A stretch of DNA of 64,000 nucleotides, from NCBI RefSeq assembly GCF_024169925.1, contig NZ_JALJXF010000001.1, positions 3,106,001 to 3,170,000 on the forward strand, given 5' to 3'. The number at the start of each line of letters is the position of its first letter. The first letter of the stretch is position 1. A program made the translations under genes and the position numbers. The DNA comes from Methylorubrum extorquens (GTDB lineage: Bacteria > Pseudomonadota > Alphaproteobacteria > Rhizobiales > Beijerinckiaceae). Positions 1 to 8,707 of the stretch are shown here, piece by piece. The notes under the pieces were generated by a model. It worked only from the letters and a program-made list of their open reading frames with translations. It was not told where the DNA came from and made no database searches.

Positions 1-1111
1 CCTCCAGGCCGCCCTCGCCGTCACGGACGAGAGTGACGCGGACGAATTCGCGGCGGCCCGCCTTCTTGCGGTAGCTGAAGCCCGCCCGCACCGGCCAGGA
101 CAAGGGCGGCTCGTAGCCTGCGCCGCCGAGCCGGGCGAGCAAAGGCCGCACGACGAAGAGCAGCGTGACGTAAACTGCCACCGGATTGCCCGGCAGTCCC
201 ACGAAGGGCGTACCGGCGACCAGCCCCACCGCCACCGGACGGCCCGGCTTGATCGCGAGCCGCCAGAGCATCAGCCGGCCCTGCGCCTCGACGGCTGTCT
301 TCACGTGATCCTCCTCCCCGGTCGAGACGCCGCCGGAGGTCAGGATCAGGTCGTGGTCCCGCGCCGCCTCGGCGAGGTGGGCCGGCAGGGTCGCGGGGTC
401 GTCGCGCAGGATGCCGAGGTCGTCCACCGCGACGCCGAGCCGGGTCAGCAGGGTCACGAGCAGCACGCGGTTCGAATCGTGGATCGCGCCGGGGCGAAGG
501 GGGGCGCCGGGCTCGGTCAGCTCGTCGCCGGTCGAGAAGACGGCAACCCGCAGCCGGCGGCGCACGGCAATCTGCGCGTGGCCGGTCGCGGCGGCCAGCG
601 CCAGATCCTGCGGGCGTAGGCGCTGCCCGGCGGGGATCGCGAGGCCGTCCGCCGCCAGATCCTCGCCCGCGGGCCGGGCATTGGCGCCGGGCTTCAGCCC
701 CGGCGGCAGGACGACCCGCTCGCCCTCGCGGCGCACGTCCTCCTGCATGAAGACGGTCTCGGCGCCGGGCGGCATCGGCGCACCGGTGAAGATGCGGATC
801 GCCGTCCCTGCGGGCAGCTCGCCGGCCGCCGCGCCGGCCGCGAGCCGGCCGCTGACCGGCAGGACGGTCTCGGCCCCTGCGGCGAGGTCGGCAAAGCGCA
901 CGGCGTAACCATCGACCGCCGCGTTGGCGAAGGGCGGCAGGTCGTGACCCGCAAAGACGTCCTCGGCGGCGATCCGCCCGTCGGCGAGGCCGAGCGGCAC
1001 CGTCTCCGTGCCGGCGACCACGGGGAAGCGCTCGGCGATCAGCGCCACCGCCTCCTCGATCCGCATCGGCTTGCCCCCGAAGGCGAAGCAATCATCGGTG
1101 AGCTGTGCCAT
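1..1111 (-). CDS. moeA: Molybdopterin molybdenumtransferase MoeA (partial, C-terminus beyond window)
   Basis: Translating the minus strand from the ATG at 1111 gives an uninterrupted frame to the window edge (about 370 codons), so the stop lies outside. It reads as a canonical MoeA: N-terminal MoeA domain with PPFANAAVDGYAVR, the central molybdopterin-binding fold with FSTGDELTEPG and LTSGGVSTGEEDH, then KPGRPVAVG and LPGNPVAVYVTLL, and the start of the C-terminal beta-barrel domain IV. MoeA inserts molybdate into adenylylated molybdopterin in the cytoplasm. It is the last gene of a four-gene minus-strand Mo-cofactor operon and follows mobB by about 100 bases holding a repeat and a hairpin. 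Of the three MoeA-like proteins here it is the most conventional, so it is probably the housekeeping enzyme. Confidence 0.9.
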   Translation of the reverse strand, partial: MAQLTDDCFAFGGKPMRIEEAVALIAERFPVVAGTETVPLGLADGRIAAEDVFAGHDLPPFANAAVDGYAVRFADLAAGAETVLPVSGRLAAGAAAGELPAGTAIRIFTGAPMPPGAETVFMQEDVRREGERVVLPPGLKPGANARPAGEDLAADGLAIPAGQRLRPQDLALAAATGHAQIAVRRRLRVAVFSTGDELTEPGAPLRPGAIHDSNRVLLVTLLTRLGVAVDDLGILRDDPATLPAHLAEAARDHDLILTSGGVSTGEEDHVKTAVEAQGRLMLWRLAIKPGRPVAVGLVAGTPFVGLPGNPVAVYVTLLFVVRPLLARLGGAGYEPPLSWPVRAGFSYRKKAGRREFVRVTLVRDGEGGLE

Positions 1112-1118
1112 GGCTAAA

Positions 1119-1164
1119 GCTTCGTCCCGAAAGGTGGCCACCGGCTTTCGGAAAAGACGATGCC
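1119..1164. repeat. Dispersed palindromic repeat, copy 1
   Basis: An imperfect palindrome: CCGAAAG and CTTTCGG arms enclose the self-complementary core GGTGGCCACC, with outer TCGTC/GACGA pairs. A related element in opposite orientation lies at 29335-29374 (shared TCGTCCCGAAAG at one end and a degenerate GGAACGATGC at the other). Both sit directly next to coding genes. It looks like a REP/RIME-type intergenic repeat, and any function is inferred. Confidence 0.6.
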
Positions 1165-1174
1165 AAAACAATAA

Positions 1175-1219
1175 CCTAGGGTATTGCCCTGGATCCGATA
1201 TCCAGGACGATACTCTAGG
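1175..1219. terminator. Long hairpin at the 3' end of mobB
   Basis: Nested inverted repeats: inner arms CCTGGAT/ATCCAGG around a 5-base loop, outer arms CCTAGGGTAT and ATACTCTAGG with one G:U-type mismatch. The structure overlaps the mobB stop codon. On the minus strand it is followed by a T-rich stretch (TTATTGTTTT), so it may terminate or attenuate transcription before moeA. It directly abuts the palindromic repeat at 1119-1164 and could instead be part of that element. Confidence 0.45.
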
Positions 1220-1751
1220 GTCTTTCCAGCCGGGCGAGCACGGACTCGAGGGCCTCGGCGCGCGCGATCACGAGATCGGCGATGGCCTCGACGTCGTCGA
1301 GCCCGACCACCGGCACTGTCGCCTGCGGGAAGGGCACGTCGCTGGCGATGCCGACGACGCGCGGATCGTCTCCGTGCAGTGGCGCACGGCCGTTGGCCGC
1401 GCGGAACACCTCAAGCTTCGGATGCGCCTCGCATTTGAAGCCTTCGACCAGGGCGAGACCGCTCGGTGTCAGCCGCCGCAGCAATTCGGGCAAGGTCGCT
1501 TCCGCACCCTCCTCGACCTCGCGGATCTGCGCCCAGCGCCGGGCGGAGGATACGATCACTTCGCTCGCACCGGCCTGCCGGTGGACGAAGGAATCCTTGC
1601 CCGGATGATCGATGTCGAAGGCGTGGTGGGCATGCTTGAGGGTCGCGACCCGTACCCCGCGGGCGACGAGCACGGGGATGAGGCGGGCGAGAAGCGTGGT
1701 CTTGCCCGCCCCGCTCCAGCCGGCAAGGCCGATGATGCGCAGGTCGCTCAC
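1215..1751 (-). CDS. mobB: Molybdopterin-guanine dinucleotide biosynthesis adapter MobB
   Basis: A 178-residue protein starting with GTG at 1751, whose GTGA overlaps the stop of the upstream moeA-PBP gene. That overlap is why I reject the longer upstream reading. It carries a P-loop (GWSGAGKTTLL, residues about 9-19), then KHAHHAFDIDHPGKDS and a Walker-B-like ALVEGFK, the pattern of MobB GTPases that assist MobA in building bis-MGD cofactor. Length matches the family (about 170-180). It is translationally coupled within the Mo-cofactor operon. bis-MGD is used by DMSO-reductase-family enzymes such as formate dehydrogenases, which suggests such an enzyme is encoded nearby outside the window. 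Confidence 0.9.
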   Translation of the reverse strand: MSDLRIIGLAGWSGAGKTTLLARLIPVLVARGVRVATLKHAHHAFDIDHPGKDSFVHRQAGASEVIVSSARRWAQIREVEEGAEATLPELLRRLTPSGLALVEGFKCEAHPKLEVFRAANGRAPLHGDDPRVVGIASDVPFPQATVPVVGLDDVEAIADLVIARAEALESVLARLERP

Positions 1752-3724
1752 GATTCGCCTCCGCCGGGTTCGAACCCGAGTTCGTTGAGGGCCGCATCCG
1801 CCTCGGCGGTCCCGAGCAGCGCCAGGAAGGCTGCGAGCGCGGGCTTCTCGCAATCCGCCTCGCGGTAGGCGAAATCGTAGTGCTCCTGCGCCAGCGGCAG
1901 GAAGCCGAGGCCGTAGGCCGTGGCGACGCTCGCGATCGCGACCCCCCAATCGGCCCGACCCTGCGCCACCGCCGTCGCGACGGCGTTGTGCGAACGCGGT
2001 TGGTTCCAGAATCCGGCCGGCCGGGCCGCGCCGATCAGGCCGTCCACGAGGAGCCGGGTGCCGGAGCCGGCATTGCGGTTGACCATCACCGCCTCCGGAT
2101 CGGCCAGCGCCGCGCTCACCGCGTCGGCGGCGCCTCGGCCCTTGAAGCGGGCGTCACCCGTGCGGAACACCACGCCCTGGAGCCTGCGCCAACCGAGGGC
2201 GAGTGTCATGCCGGGTTCGAGGAAGGGCGCGTTGTAGCGGCCGGTCTCCGGGTCGAACAGGTGCATGGCGGCCAGATCGCACTCGCCGCGGCGCAGGGCC
2301 GCCAGTCCCCCGGCCGAACCGACCCACACGGTGCGGGCGCGAAAACCACGCGCGGCGAGCAGACCGACCACCCGGTCGAGCCCGATGCAGTGACTTCCGA
2401 TGACCGTGAGGTCCGGCGGCCGCACGCCGGCCCCGAGACGCACCACCGAGACCGTTTCACCCGCTTCGACGCCCGAGCGCGCGGCGGGCACGGCGAAGAA
2501 GCCGTCGGCCTGGGAGAAGGCGGTGACGGAGCCGGAGCCTTTCGGCAGCGGCAGGGCGACCAGGCCGTCACGCGCTTGCGCAAGCGAGGCCATCACGAAT
2601 TCGGTGCGGCCGAGTTCGGAGGTCAACCGCTGCGGCAGGCGGGCCGATACCGCTTCCTCCTCCCGCGGCGGCAGGCCGGCGAGGGCGCGCACCAGCGGCA
2701 CCACGAATTCGTGGAAGGTGAACATCGCCGAGGTCGGGAAGCCCGGCAGCACCACCACCGCCTTGCCTTCGGCGACGGCAAGGCAGAGCGGCTTGCCGGG
2801 TTTCAGCGCGACGCCGTGAACGAGGATGCCGGGCGGGCCGAGCCGAGACAGGATGCGGTGCGAGACATCGCCCGCGCCCTTCGAGGTGCCCCCGGAGAGT
2901 ACGACGAGATCGCTCCGCGCCAGCGCATCGCGCAGGGCGACCCCGAGCGCCGCCTCGTCGTCAGGGACGATGCCGAGCGGCACCGGCACGCCGCCATTCT
3001 CAGCGACCGAGGCCGCGACGATGGCGCCGTTCGAATCGTAGATCGCGCCCGGTCGCAGTTCCGCCCCCGGGGCGACGAGTTCGTCGCCCGTCGAGAGCAC
3101 GGCGACGCGGGGGCGGCGCACCACCGCGATCTCGGCGAGTCCGCAGGCGGCGAGCATGCCGATCTCGCGGGCGGTCACCACCACACCTTTTCGCAGGACA
3201 GTTTCGCCGGAGGCCATGTCGGCGCCGGCATAGCCGACGAACTGCCCCGGCCGGACCGGACCTGTCACGTCGATGGCCAAGTCGGCTTCGAAGAACTCGG
3301 TCTGCTCGACCATCACTACCGCGTCGGCCCCGCGCGGGATCATGCCGCCGGTGGCGATCGGCGTCGCGGTGCCGGCGGCGACGGGAAGCGTCGGGGCGAC
3401 GCCGCAGGCCAGGATTTCGCGGTTGAGGGCGAGCCGGCGGGGCCGCGCCGCGTTGGCGCCCTCGGTGTCGGCGGCGCGAAGCGCGAAGCCATCGACCAGA
3501 GCGCGGTCGAACGGCGGCACGTCGATCGGCGAGGCGATGTCGTCGGCGAGCACCCGCCCGAGCGCCTGGGCCAGCGGCACGGTCTCCGGCGGCAGTGCCA
3601 CGTGCGGGACCGCCGCGCGGAAAGCCGCATGCGCGTCCTCGCGGCTCATCACCGTCAGGAACTGCTCCTGCCGGGCGGCCGCGGCGAGGCGCCGGGCGAA
3701 GTCCGTCTCGCGATCCGCGCTCAC
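1748..3724 (-). CDS. MoeA fused to a periplasmic-binding-protein-like (LysR-substrate/COG1910-type) domain
   Basis: A 658-residue two-part protein. Residues about 20-420 are MoeA: PPFDRALVDGFALR, VLSTGDELVAPG, LSGGTSKGAGDVSH, KPGKPLCLAV and a GFPTSAMFTFHEF segment. Residues about 440-645 form a type-2 periplasmic-binding-like domain (DLTVIGSHCIGLDRVVGLL, GECDLAAMHLFDPETG, NRNAGSGTRLLVDGL, SHNAVATAVAQGRADWGVA). No signal peptide is visible, so it is cytoplasmic. In related fusions the second domain is thought to sense molybdate/tungstate or a cofactor ligand. The gene overlaps moeA-like upstream (ATGA) and mobB downstream (GTGA). The MoeA part would insert metal, and the PBP part might set metal choice; the latter is inference. 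Confidence 0.85.
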   Translation of the reverse strand: MSADRETDFARRLAAAARQEQFLTVMSREDAHAAFRAAVPHVALPPETVPLAQALGRVLADDIASPIDVPPFDRALVDGFALRAADTEGANAARPRRLALNREILACGVAPTLPVAAGTATPIATGGMIPRGADAVVMVEQTEFFEADLAIDVTGPVRPGQFVGYAGADMASGETVLRKGVVVTAREIGMLAACGLAEIAVVRRPRVAVLSTGDELVAPGAELRPGAIYDSNGAIVAASVAENGGVPVPLGIVPDDEAALGVALRDALARSDLVVLSGGTSKGAGDVSHRILSRLGPPGILVHGVALKPGKPLCLAVAEGKAVVVLPGFPTSAMFTFHEFVVPLVRALAGLPPREEEAVSARLPQRLTSELGRTEFVMASLAQARDGLVALPLPKGSGSVTAFSQADGFFAVPAARSGVEAGETVSVVRLGAGVRPPDLTVIGSHCIGLDRVVGLLAARGFRARTVWVGSAGGLAALRRGECDLAAMHLFDPETGRYNAPFLEPGMTLALGWRRLQGVVFRTGDARFKGRGAADAVSAALADPEAVMVNRNAGSGTRLLVDGLIGAARPAGFWNQPRSHNAVATAVAQGRADWGVAIASVATAYGLGFLPLAQEHYDFAYREADCEKPALAAFLALLGTAEADAALNELGFEPGGGES

Positions 3725-4809
3725 AGCGGCACCACCTCGACCACGCTGCCGGCCGGGTAACCCTCCCGCTCCGGCGGAACCAGCACGATTCCGTCTGCCT
3801 CGATCAATCGGCGCAGGGCAAGATCGGCCCCGCCGAGGGGTTCGACCTCCGACCCCTGGACGCGTACGAAGACGATCTCCGCAAGTCCGACGGTCGAGGT
3901 GATCTTGCGCGCGGTCGGCCCTGTCCGCGGGGCCGGTTCGACAGCGCCGGTCAGGGCCGCGATCAGCGGCCGACCGAGCGCCAGGAGAACCGCGAGTGCC
4001 GCATCGGGCCCGCCGGGCAGGAGCAGGACCGGGCGATCCCCGGCCTCGCCGATCCCCGCCGTCTCGCCGGGCCGCAGGGCGAGGCCATGCGCGATCACGC
4101 GGCCGGCTTGCGCCAAACCTTCGGCGCTGCGGTCGGTGCGCCCGAAACCGCTGCCGCCGAGGACGAACACCGCATCCGCTCCCTCGGCCGCGATGGTGCG
4201 GGCGATCTGTTCGGGGTCATCCGGCACCGCCACGGTCTCGGTGAGGCCGCCCGCCCGCGCGATCACGGCGCCGAGAAGCGGCGACAGGAAGTCCGGCGCC
4301 CCCGTGACCACGAGGCGAATCCGGGCTTGCCGAATGGCGACCTCGAAAAACCCCGCGGCAGCAAGGCCGAGAAGGTGGCGCGGTGCGATCCGCTCGCCTG
4401 CCCTCAGGAGGGTGTCGCCTTCGGAAAAATCCTCGCCCTTAGCGCGGGTGCCCTCGCCCGGACCGACTTCCGCCACGGCGCTGCGGTGCTCCACCCCCTC
4501 GGCGGGCAGCACCGCGTCGGTGCCGGGCGGCAGGCGCTCGCCCGCTTCGACCCAAACAGGTGCGCGTGGCAGCAACACCGGTGCGTAGGGTGAGGCGCCG
4601 CCGACCTGCGCGGCGTCCACCGCGAAGCCGTCGCGCAGGGCGGTGAGCCCGGCCGGGATGTCGTGGGCGATCGTGAGCGATGTCGCGGCAACGTGCCCAG
4701 CCGCCCGATCCAGCGGCACCGATCGCGGCACGACCGGCTTGGCAAGGCGCAGCAGCAGGGCGAGCGCATCGGCGAGCGGTGTCAGGGCGGCAGAGGGGGC
4801 GCGCATCAC
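3721..4809 (-). CDS. Divergent MoeA-like molybdopterin-binding protein
   Basis: A 362-residue protein, the first gene of the Mo-cofactor operon. The MoeA fold is recognisable (ALRDGFAVDAAQVGG, LPPGTDAVLP, RAGERIAPRHLLGLAAAGF, LALRPGETAGIG, LLLPGGPDAALAVLLALG) but the motifs are degraded. The usual STGDEL is replaced by VTGAPDFLSP and the SGG segment by LGGSGFGRT. That argues for a non-catalytic or specialised partner rather than a second housekeeping enzyme. Two adjacent ATG codons (4809 and 4806) could serve as start. The stop overlaps the next gene by four bases. Hits to MoeA/MogA-type domains are expected; the substrate is unknown. Confidence 0.75.
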   Translation of the reverse strand: MMRAPSAALTPLADALALLLRLAKPVVPRSVPLDRAAGHVAATSLTIAHDIPAGLTALRDGFAVDAAQVGGASPYAPVLLPRAPVWVEAGERLPPGTDAVLPAEGVEHRSAVAEVGPGEGTRAKGEDFSEGDTLLRAGERIAPRHLLGLAAAGFFEVAIRQARIRLVVTGAPDFLSPLLGAVIARAGGLTETVAVPDDPEQIARTIAAEGADAVFVLGGSGFGRTDRSAEGLAQAGRVIAHGLALRPGETAGIGEAGDRPVLLLPGGPDAALAVLLALGRPLIAALTGAVEPAPRTGPTARKITSTVGLAEIVFVRVQGSEVEPLGGADLALRRLIEADGIVLVPPEREGYPAGSVVEVVPL

Positions 4810-5024
4810 TCAGGCGTCCGCGCGCGCCGGCAATGCGGCGGGCCGAACGGCGAGGATGCGTGAGGCTCCGTCCTGTGTCATCGCCGCGAGCGATGCGCCA
4901 TCGCCGGGCGCGGATCAAGGTTTTGCATTCCGCCCCTCCGGCGCCTGAGACACAAACCCTCACCTCCGGCGGGCGGACGGCGTCCCGACCGGTCGCGTAT
5001 GGTCCGCCGGGGAAACGGAGTGGG

Positions 5025-6332
5025 ATGCAGATACCAATGTGGGCGACGCGGAGTCTCGGTCTGATCGCGGCCCTTCTGCTCGCGGTGCCCGCGGCGGCGC
5101 AGATGCGCGGCCACGGCGGGCCGGTTCGGGCGCTGGCCGTGACCGGCGACGGTCGCCTGGCGGTCTCGGGCGGGTTCGATCAGGCGGCGATCGTCTGGGG
5201 TCTCGAGGCCGGCGCGGCGCTGAGCGTCCTGCGCTTCCACGACGGCGCGGTGAACGCCGTGGCGGCCCTCGCCGACGGGCGCTTCGCCAGCGCCTCGGAG
5301 GACGGGCGCATCGCCCTGTGGCGGCTGGGACAGGCCGAGCCGGAGCGCGTGCTCGAAGGACATGCCGGCCCCGTCGCCGGGCTCGCCGTCTCGCCCGACG
5401 GCACCATGCTGGCCTCCGCCGCCTGGGACGGCACTGCGCGGATCTGGCCCCTGGCGGGCGGGCCGGCGCGGGTTCTCGAAGGACACAGGGGCAACGTCAA
5501 CGCGGTCGCCTTCCTGCCCGATGGGCGCCTCGTCACGGCCGGAGCGGACGCGAGCGTGCGGATCTGGACGTCGCAGGGGGAGACGTCTCTGACCGTGACG
5601 CTTCCGAGCGCCCTCAGCGCGCTGGCGGTGACCGGGGATGGCGAGATCGCCGCGGCGGGGGCGGATGCCACGGTGCGGTTCCTCGCGCCCGACGGGCAGG
5701 TGCGGGCAGAGGTCGAACTCGGCCCTGCCCCGGTGATCGCGCTGGCGCCGGCGCCCAACGGCACCCGGATCGCCGCCGCAAGCGCGGGCGGAACCGTCGC
5801 GATGATCGAGCGGGCGAGCGGAAAGATCCTGTTCACGCTGGTCGGGCCGGGCCTTCCGGTCTGGTCCGTGGTGTGGCGGCCGGATGGGAGCGAACTCGTC
5901 ACCGGTGGGGGCGACCGCCTCGTGCGGCGCTGGAACGCCGCGACCGGCGAGCCGATCGGCCCCCTCGCCATGCCCCGGCCCGCGGACGCGCTCGCTACGT
6001 TCCACGGCGAGCGGGGCGCGGAGGTGTTCCGCGCCTGTGTCGCCTGTCACACCCTCACGCCCGGCGACGCACCCCGCGCCGGGCCGACGCTCGCCGGCCT
6101 CTTCGGCCGGCGCATCGCGACGGTCGCGGGCTACCGCTACTCGGAAGCGCTCAAGGGCATGGACATCGTCTGGACGCCGGAGACGGTCGCCCGCCTGTTC
6201 GAACTCGGCCCGGCGCGCTTCACCCCCGGCACGCGGATGCCGGAGCAGACGATCAACAGTGCCGAGGACCGCGACGCGCTGATGCGCTTCCTGGCCAAGG
6301 CAACGGCGACGCCGCCGACCGGGGCGAACTGA
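5025..6332 (+). CDS. Exported WD40 seven-blade propeller fused to class I cytochrome c
   Basis: A 435-residue protein. The start at 5025 has GGAG four bases upstream and gives a signal peptide ending about ...VPAAAQ (residues 1-26). Seven WD40-type repeats follow, each with a GPV/GNV turn and a terminal W or equivalent, enough for one closed propeller. From about residue 325 there is a cytochrome c domain with the haem motif CVACH, GPTLAGLFGRR and a distal-Met candidate in TPGTRMPEQ. It should lie in the periplasm as an electron-transfer protein with a docking propeller. It is divergent from the Mo-cofactor operon, so it may donate or accept electrons for a periplasmic dehydrogenase; the partner is not evident. 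Confidence 0.85.
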   Translation: MQIPMWATRSLGLIAALLLAVPAAAQMRGHGGPVRALAVTGDGRLAVSGGFDQAAIVWGLEAGAALSVLRFHDGAVNAVAALADGRFASASEDGRIALWRLGQAEPERVLEGHAGPVAGLAVSPDGTMLASAAWDGTARIWPLAGGPARVLEGHRGNVNAVAFLPDGRLVTAGADASVRIWTSQGETSLTVTLPSALSALAVTGDGEIAAAGADATVRFLAPDGQVRAEVELGPAPVIALAPAPNGTRIAAASAGGTVAMIERASGKILFTLVGPGLPVWSVVWRPDGSELVTGGGDRLVRRWNAATGEPIGPLAMPRPADALATFHGERGAEVFRACVACHTLTPGDAPRAGPTLAGLFGRRIATVAGYRYSEALKGMDIVWTPETVARLFELGPARFTPGTRMPEQTINSAEDRDALMRFLAKATATPPTGAN

Positions 6333-6359
6333 GGCGCGCCCGGTCGCGCCTTCGACGGA

Positions 6360-6533
6360 TCAGCCGTGGCAGCTACAGCCGGCGTGGTCGCAGCCGGCAT
6401 GGTCGGGGTGGCCTTCGGCACACTCGTCGCAGCAGAAGGCCTTCTCGTCGCGCTTCACCGCCTTGGTGACCGAGACCACGCACACGCAGTCCGGGCAGGC
6501 GCACTTCACCATATCGACATCGACGCTCGCCAT
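6360..6533 (-). CDS. Small prokaryotic metallothionein
   Basis: A 57-residue protein from ATG 6533, chosen because AAAGGA lies eight bases upstream; an in-frame ATG at 6542 is the alternative. It has ten cysteines (CACPDCVC at 11-18, CCDEC at 34-38, then C48, C53, C55) and several histidines in the tail (DHAGCDHAGCSCHG). This is the pattern of SmtA/BmtA-type metallothioneins that sequester Zn, Cd or Cu in the cytoplasm. It is convergent with the cytochrome gene with only 27 bases between. No ArsR/SmtB-type regulator is adjacent. Confidence 0.85.
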   Translation of the reverse strand: MASVDVDMVKCACPDCVCVVSVTKAVKRDEKAFCCDECAEGHPDHAGCDHAGCSCHG

Positions 6534-6838
6534 CGGGGTCATCCTTTTCGAGACGAATCTTTTCGCGCCCCGAAGTAGCGCGGCGCACATCCATCTTCCT
6601 GCGGGCCGATGCGGAGCGCAATCCTTGCGCGCACGCGATCGCCGGGCGTGGCGCGAATGTGTCATAGCAAATCCGGTTGATCCCTTCGGGATGGCGGATT
6701 TGGGCTTCGCTCAAGCGCCGCGCGGGCTTGCTGATCTGGTCCCCGCTTGGATCGAGCGGAAAACGTATCAGGTGCGCTGCGCTCCCGAGAGGGGCGGAGC
6801 ACTCCTCGCGAGGCTAGTGAAGCGGGAATGATGCCCGA
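6534..6838. other. Gene-free stretch between metallothionein and kinase genes, with a hairpin
   Basis: About 305 bases without a convincing gene. The part next to 6533 must hold the metallothionein promoter. At 6669-6701 there is a nested hairpin: AAATCCG/CGGATTT enclosing ATCCC-TTC-GGGAT. It lies about 140 bases downstream of the chemosensory operon and has no U-run, so a REP-like element is as likely as a terminator. Confidence 0.5.
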
Positions 6839-8707
6839 TCAGGCTGGGGAGTCGAGAAGCTGCGAGACCCGCGCCGCGAGTTCGGCGGAGGCGAAGGGCT
6901 TCGTCATCACCGGCAGATCCTCAGGGATCTGCACGGCCTCCGCATGGCCCGTCAGCAACAGGATCGGCACGCTGGAGAAACGCTCGCGGATCGCGGCGGC
7001 AAGCTCGACGCCTGTCATGCCGGGCATGGCGAGGTCGGCCACGACGAGGTCGAAATGCTCGCCCTGCTCCATCAGGCTCAGCGCCGTGCGCCCGTCCGAG
7101 GCCTCGGTTTCGTTGTAGCCGAAATCGCTGAGGAAAGAGGCGGTGACGTGTCTCACCTCCTCGTCGTCGTCGACCACGAGGATGCGGGCCGGGATTGCCG
7201 CGGTCACCACCGCCGGGGCGGTCGTCTCTTCGGTGTCTTGGGCGGCGCTCTGGGCGCGCGGGAGGGCGAGTTCGATCCGGGTTCCCTGGCCGACTTCGCT
7301 GGTGATGCGAAGCCGCCCGCCCGCCTGCTGAGCGAGGCCGAACACCATGGCGAGGCCGAGGCCGGTGCCTTGCCCGACCGCCTTGGTGGTGAAGAACGGC
7401 TCGCAGACCCGTTCCAGAATCTCCGGCGGGATGCCGGTGCCCTCGTCTGCGACCGTGACGACCGCGTAGGTGCCGGGTTTGAGATCGGGATCGTCGGCGA
7501 TCTCGGCGCGACGGGTCGAGATGGTGACGGTGCCGCCGTCCGGCATCGCGTCGCGGGCGTTGATGCAGAGGTTGAGCACGGCGAGTTCGAGCTGGTCGGG
7601 ATCGACCAGAGCGAAGGGCATGTCGGGTTCGAGATCCCGCACGACGCGCACATGGCTGCCGAGGCTGGAGCCGAACAGCGCGCTCATCCCCTCGATCAGC
7701 GCGTTCGGGTCGACGGGCCGGGCATGGGCGTCGTTGGAGCGGCTGAAGCTCAGGAGCCGCTTGGTCAGCGCCGAGCCGCGTTGCGCCGCGCCGGTGGCGT
7801 TGTCCACGAGGCGCTTGACCCGGGGCTGGTCAGCGATCTTGGGGCCGACGAGTTCGAGGCTGCCGAGGATCGCGGTGAGCAGGTTGTTGAAGTCGTGTGC
7901 GATGCCGCCGGCCAGCGTGCCGAGCGCCTGCATCTTGTCGGATTGGCGCAGCCGCGCCTCCAGGCTCTTCTGCTCGGTCACGTCCCGCTCGATCGTGGCG
8001 AGATGCGTGACCTCGCCGGCCCCGCCGCGGATCGGCACGCGGATGACGTGCGACCAGCGCTCGGCACCGAGCGCGCCGCGGGCGATCACCGTCGAGCCGG
8101 CTTCACCGGCTGCGACCGCGCGGCGGTCGGCGGCCTCCGCCTCTTGGGCCTGAGGGGTTCCGGCGATCTCTGTCTCGGTGCGGCCGAGGCAGGTCTCGAC
8201 CGTGCCGCCGACAAGACCCGCCTTGCGCGTATTGAGGCGCACGAAGCGGCCTGCCGCGTCCTTGAAGGAGATCGCCTCCTCGGCGTGGTCCAGGAGGCCG
8301 CGCAGCAGGGCCCGCTCGGTGGCGAGATCGCGGCCGAGGCGGTGACGCTCGTAGGCGTTGCGCACCGTGGCGCGCAGCAAAGTCGGGTCCCAGGGCTTGG
8401 CGACGTAGCCGATGATGCCGCCGCGATTGAGCGCCGCGATCACCGCCGAGATGTCGGCATAGCCGGTGAGCAGGATGGCCTGCGCCTCGTGGAAGCCGCG
8501 CGCCTCGGCCAGCAGCGCGTCGCCGGTCATGCCGGGCATGCGCTGATCGGAGACGACGACCGCGATGTCCGGGTCGTCGCGAAGGATATCGAGCGCCTCT
8601 TCGGGCTTGGCCGAGGTGAGCACCCGGTACTCGTCCTCGAACAAGTCCTCCAGAGCGATCAGGATGTCCGGCTCGTCATCGACGGCCAGAATCGTGCCTT
8701 TGCTCAT
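6839..8707 (-). CDS. Hybrid histidine kinase, REC-PAS-HisKA-HATPase-REC
   Basis: A 622-residue soluble protein with no membrane segment. An N-terminal receiver (residues about 5-120, phosphoacceptor D54 in [11 protein letters not shown]) is followed by a PAS domain (about 135-250), a dimerisation domain with H-box [11 protein letters not shown], an ATPase with N-box [14 protein letters not shown] and G2 box GTGLGLAM, and a second receiver (about 505-620, [13 protein letters not shown]). It is the last gene of the chemosensory operon and overlaps the upstream kinase by four bases (ATGA). The first receiver can accept phosphate from the CheA or kinase encoded upstream and the last can pass it on. 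It is the probable end of the in-operon relay, with the final output outside the window. Confidence 0.9.
   Translation of the reverse strand: MSKGTILAVDDEPDILIALEDLFEDEYRVLTSAKPEEALDILRDDPDIAVVVSDQRMPGMTGDALLAEARGFHEAQAILLTGYADISAVIAALNRGGIIGYVAKPWDPTLLRATVRNAYERHRLGRDLATERALLRGLLDHAEEAISFKDAAGRFVRLNTRKAGLVGGTVETCLGRTETEIAGTPQAQEAEAADRRAVAAGEAGSTVIARGALGAERWSHVIRVPIRGGAGEVTHLATIERDVTEQKSLEARLRQSDKMQALGTLAGGIAHDFNNLLTAILGSLELVGPKIADQPRVKRLVDNATGAAQRGSALTKRLLSFSRSNDAHARPVDPNALIEGMSALFGSSLGSHVRVVRDLEPDMPFALVDPDQLELAVLNLCINARDAMPDGGTVTISTRRAEIADDPDLKPGTYAVVTVADEGTGIPPEILERVCEPFFTTKAVGQGTGLGLAMVFGLAQQAGGRLRITSEVGQGTRIELALPRAQSAAQDTEETTAPAVVTAAIPARILVVDDDEEVRHVTASFLSDFGYNETEASDGRTALSLMEQGEHFDLVVADLAMPGMTGVELAAAIRERFSSVPILLLTGHAEAVQIPEDLPVMTKPFASAELAARVSQLLDSPA

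Noticed and set aside
1760..1785. tRNA T-loop-like GGTTCGAACC
   Set aside because: It lies inside the C-terminal codons of the moeA-PBP gene and no acceptor or anticodon stem surrounds it.
1880..3760. A 626-codon open frame antisense to the moeA-PBP gene
   Set aside because: It is the GC-driven mirror of the real gene: the opposite strand shows complete MoeA and PBP motifs and coupled starts, while this frame has Arg/Gly/Asp/His-rich composition and no ribosome site.
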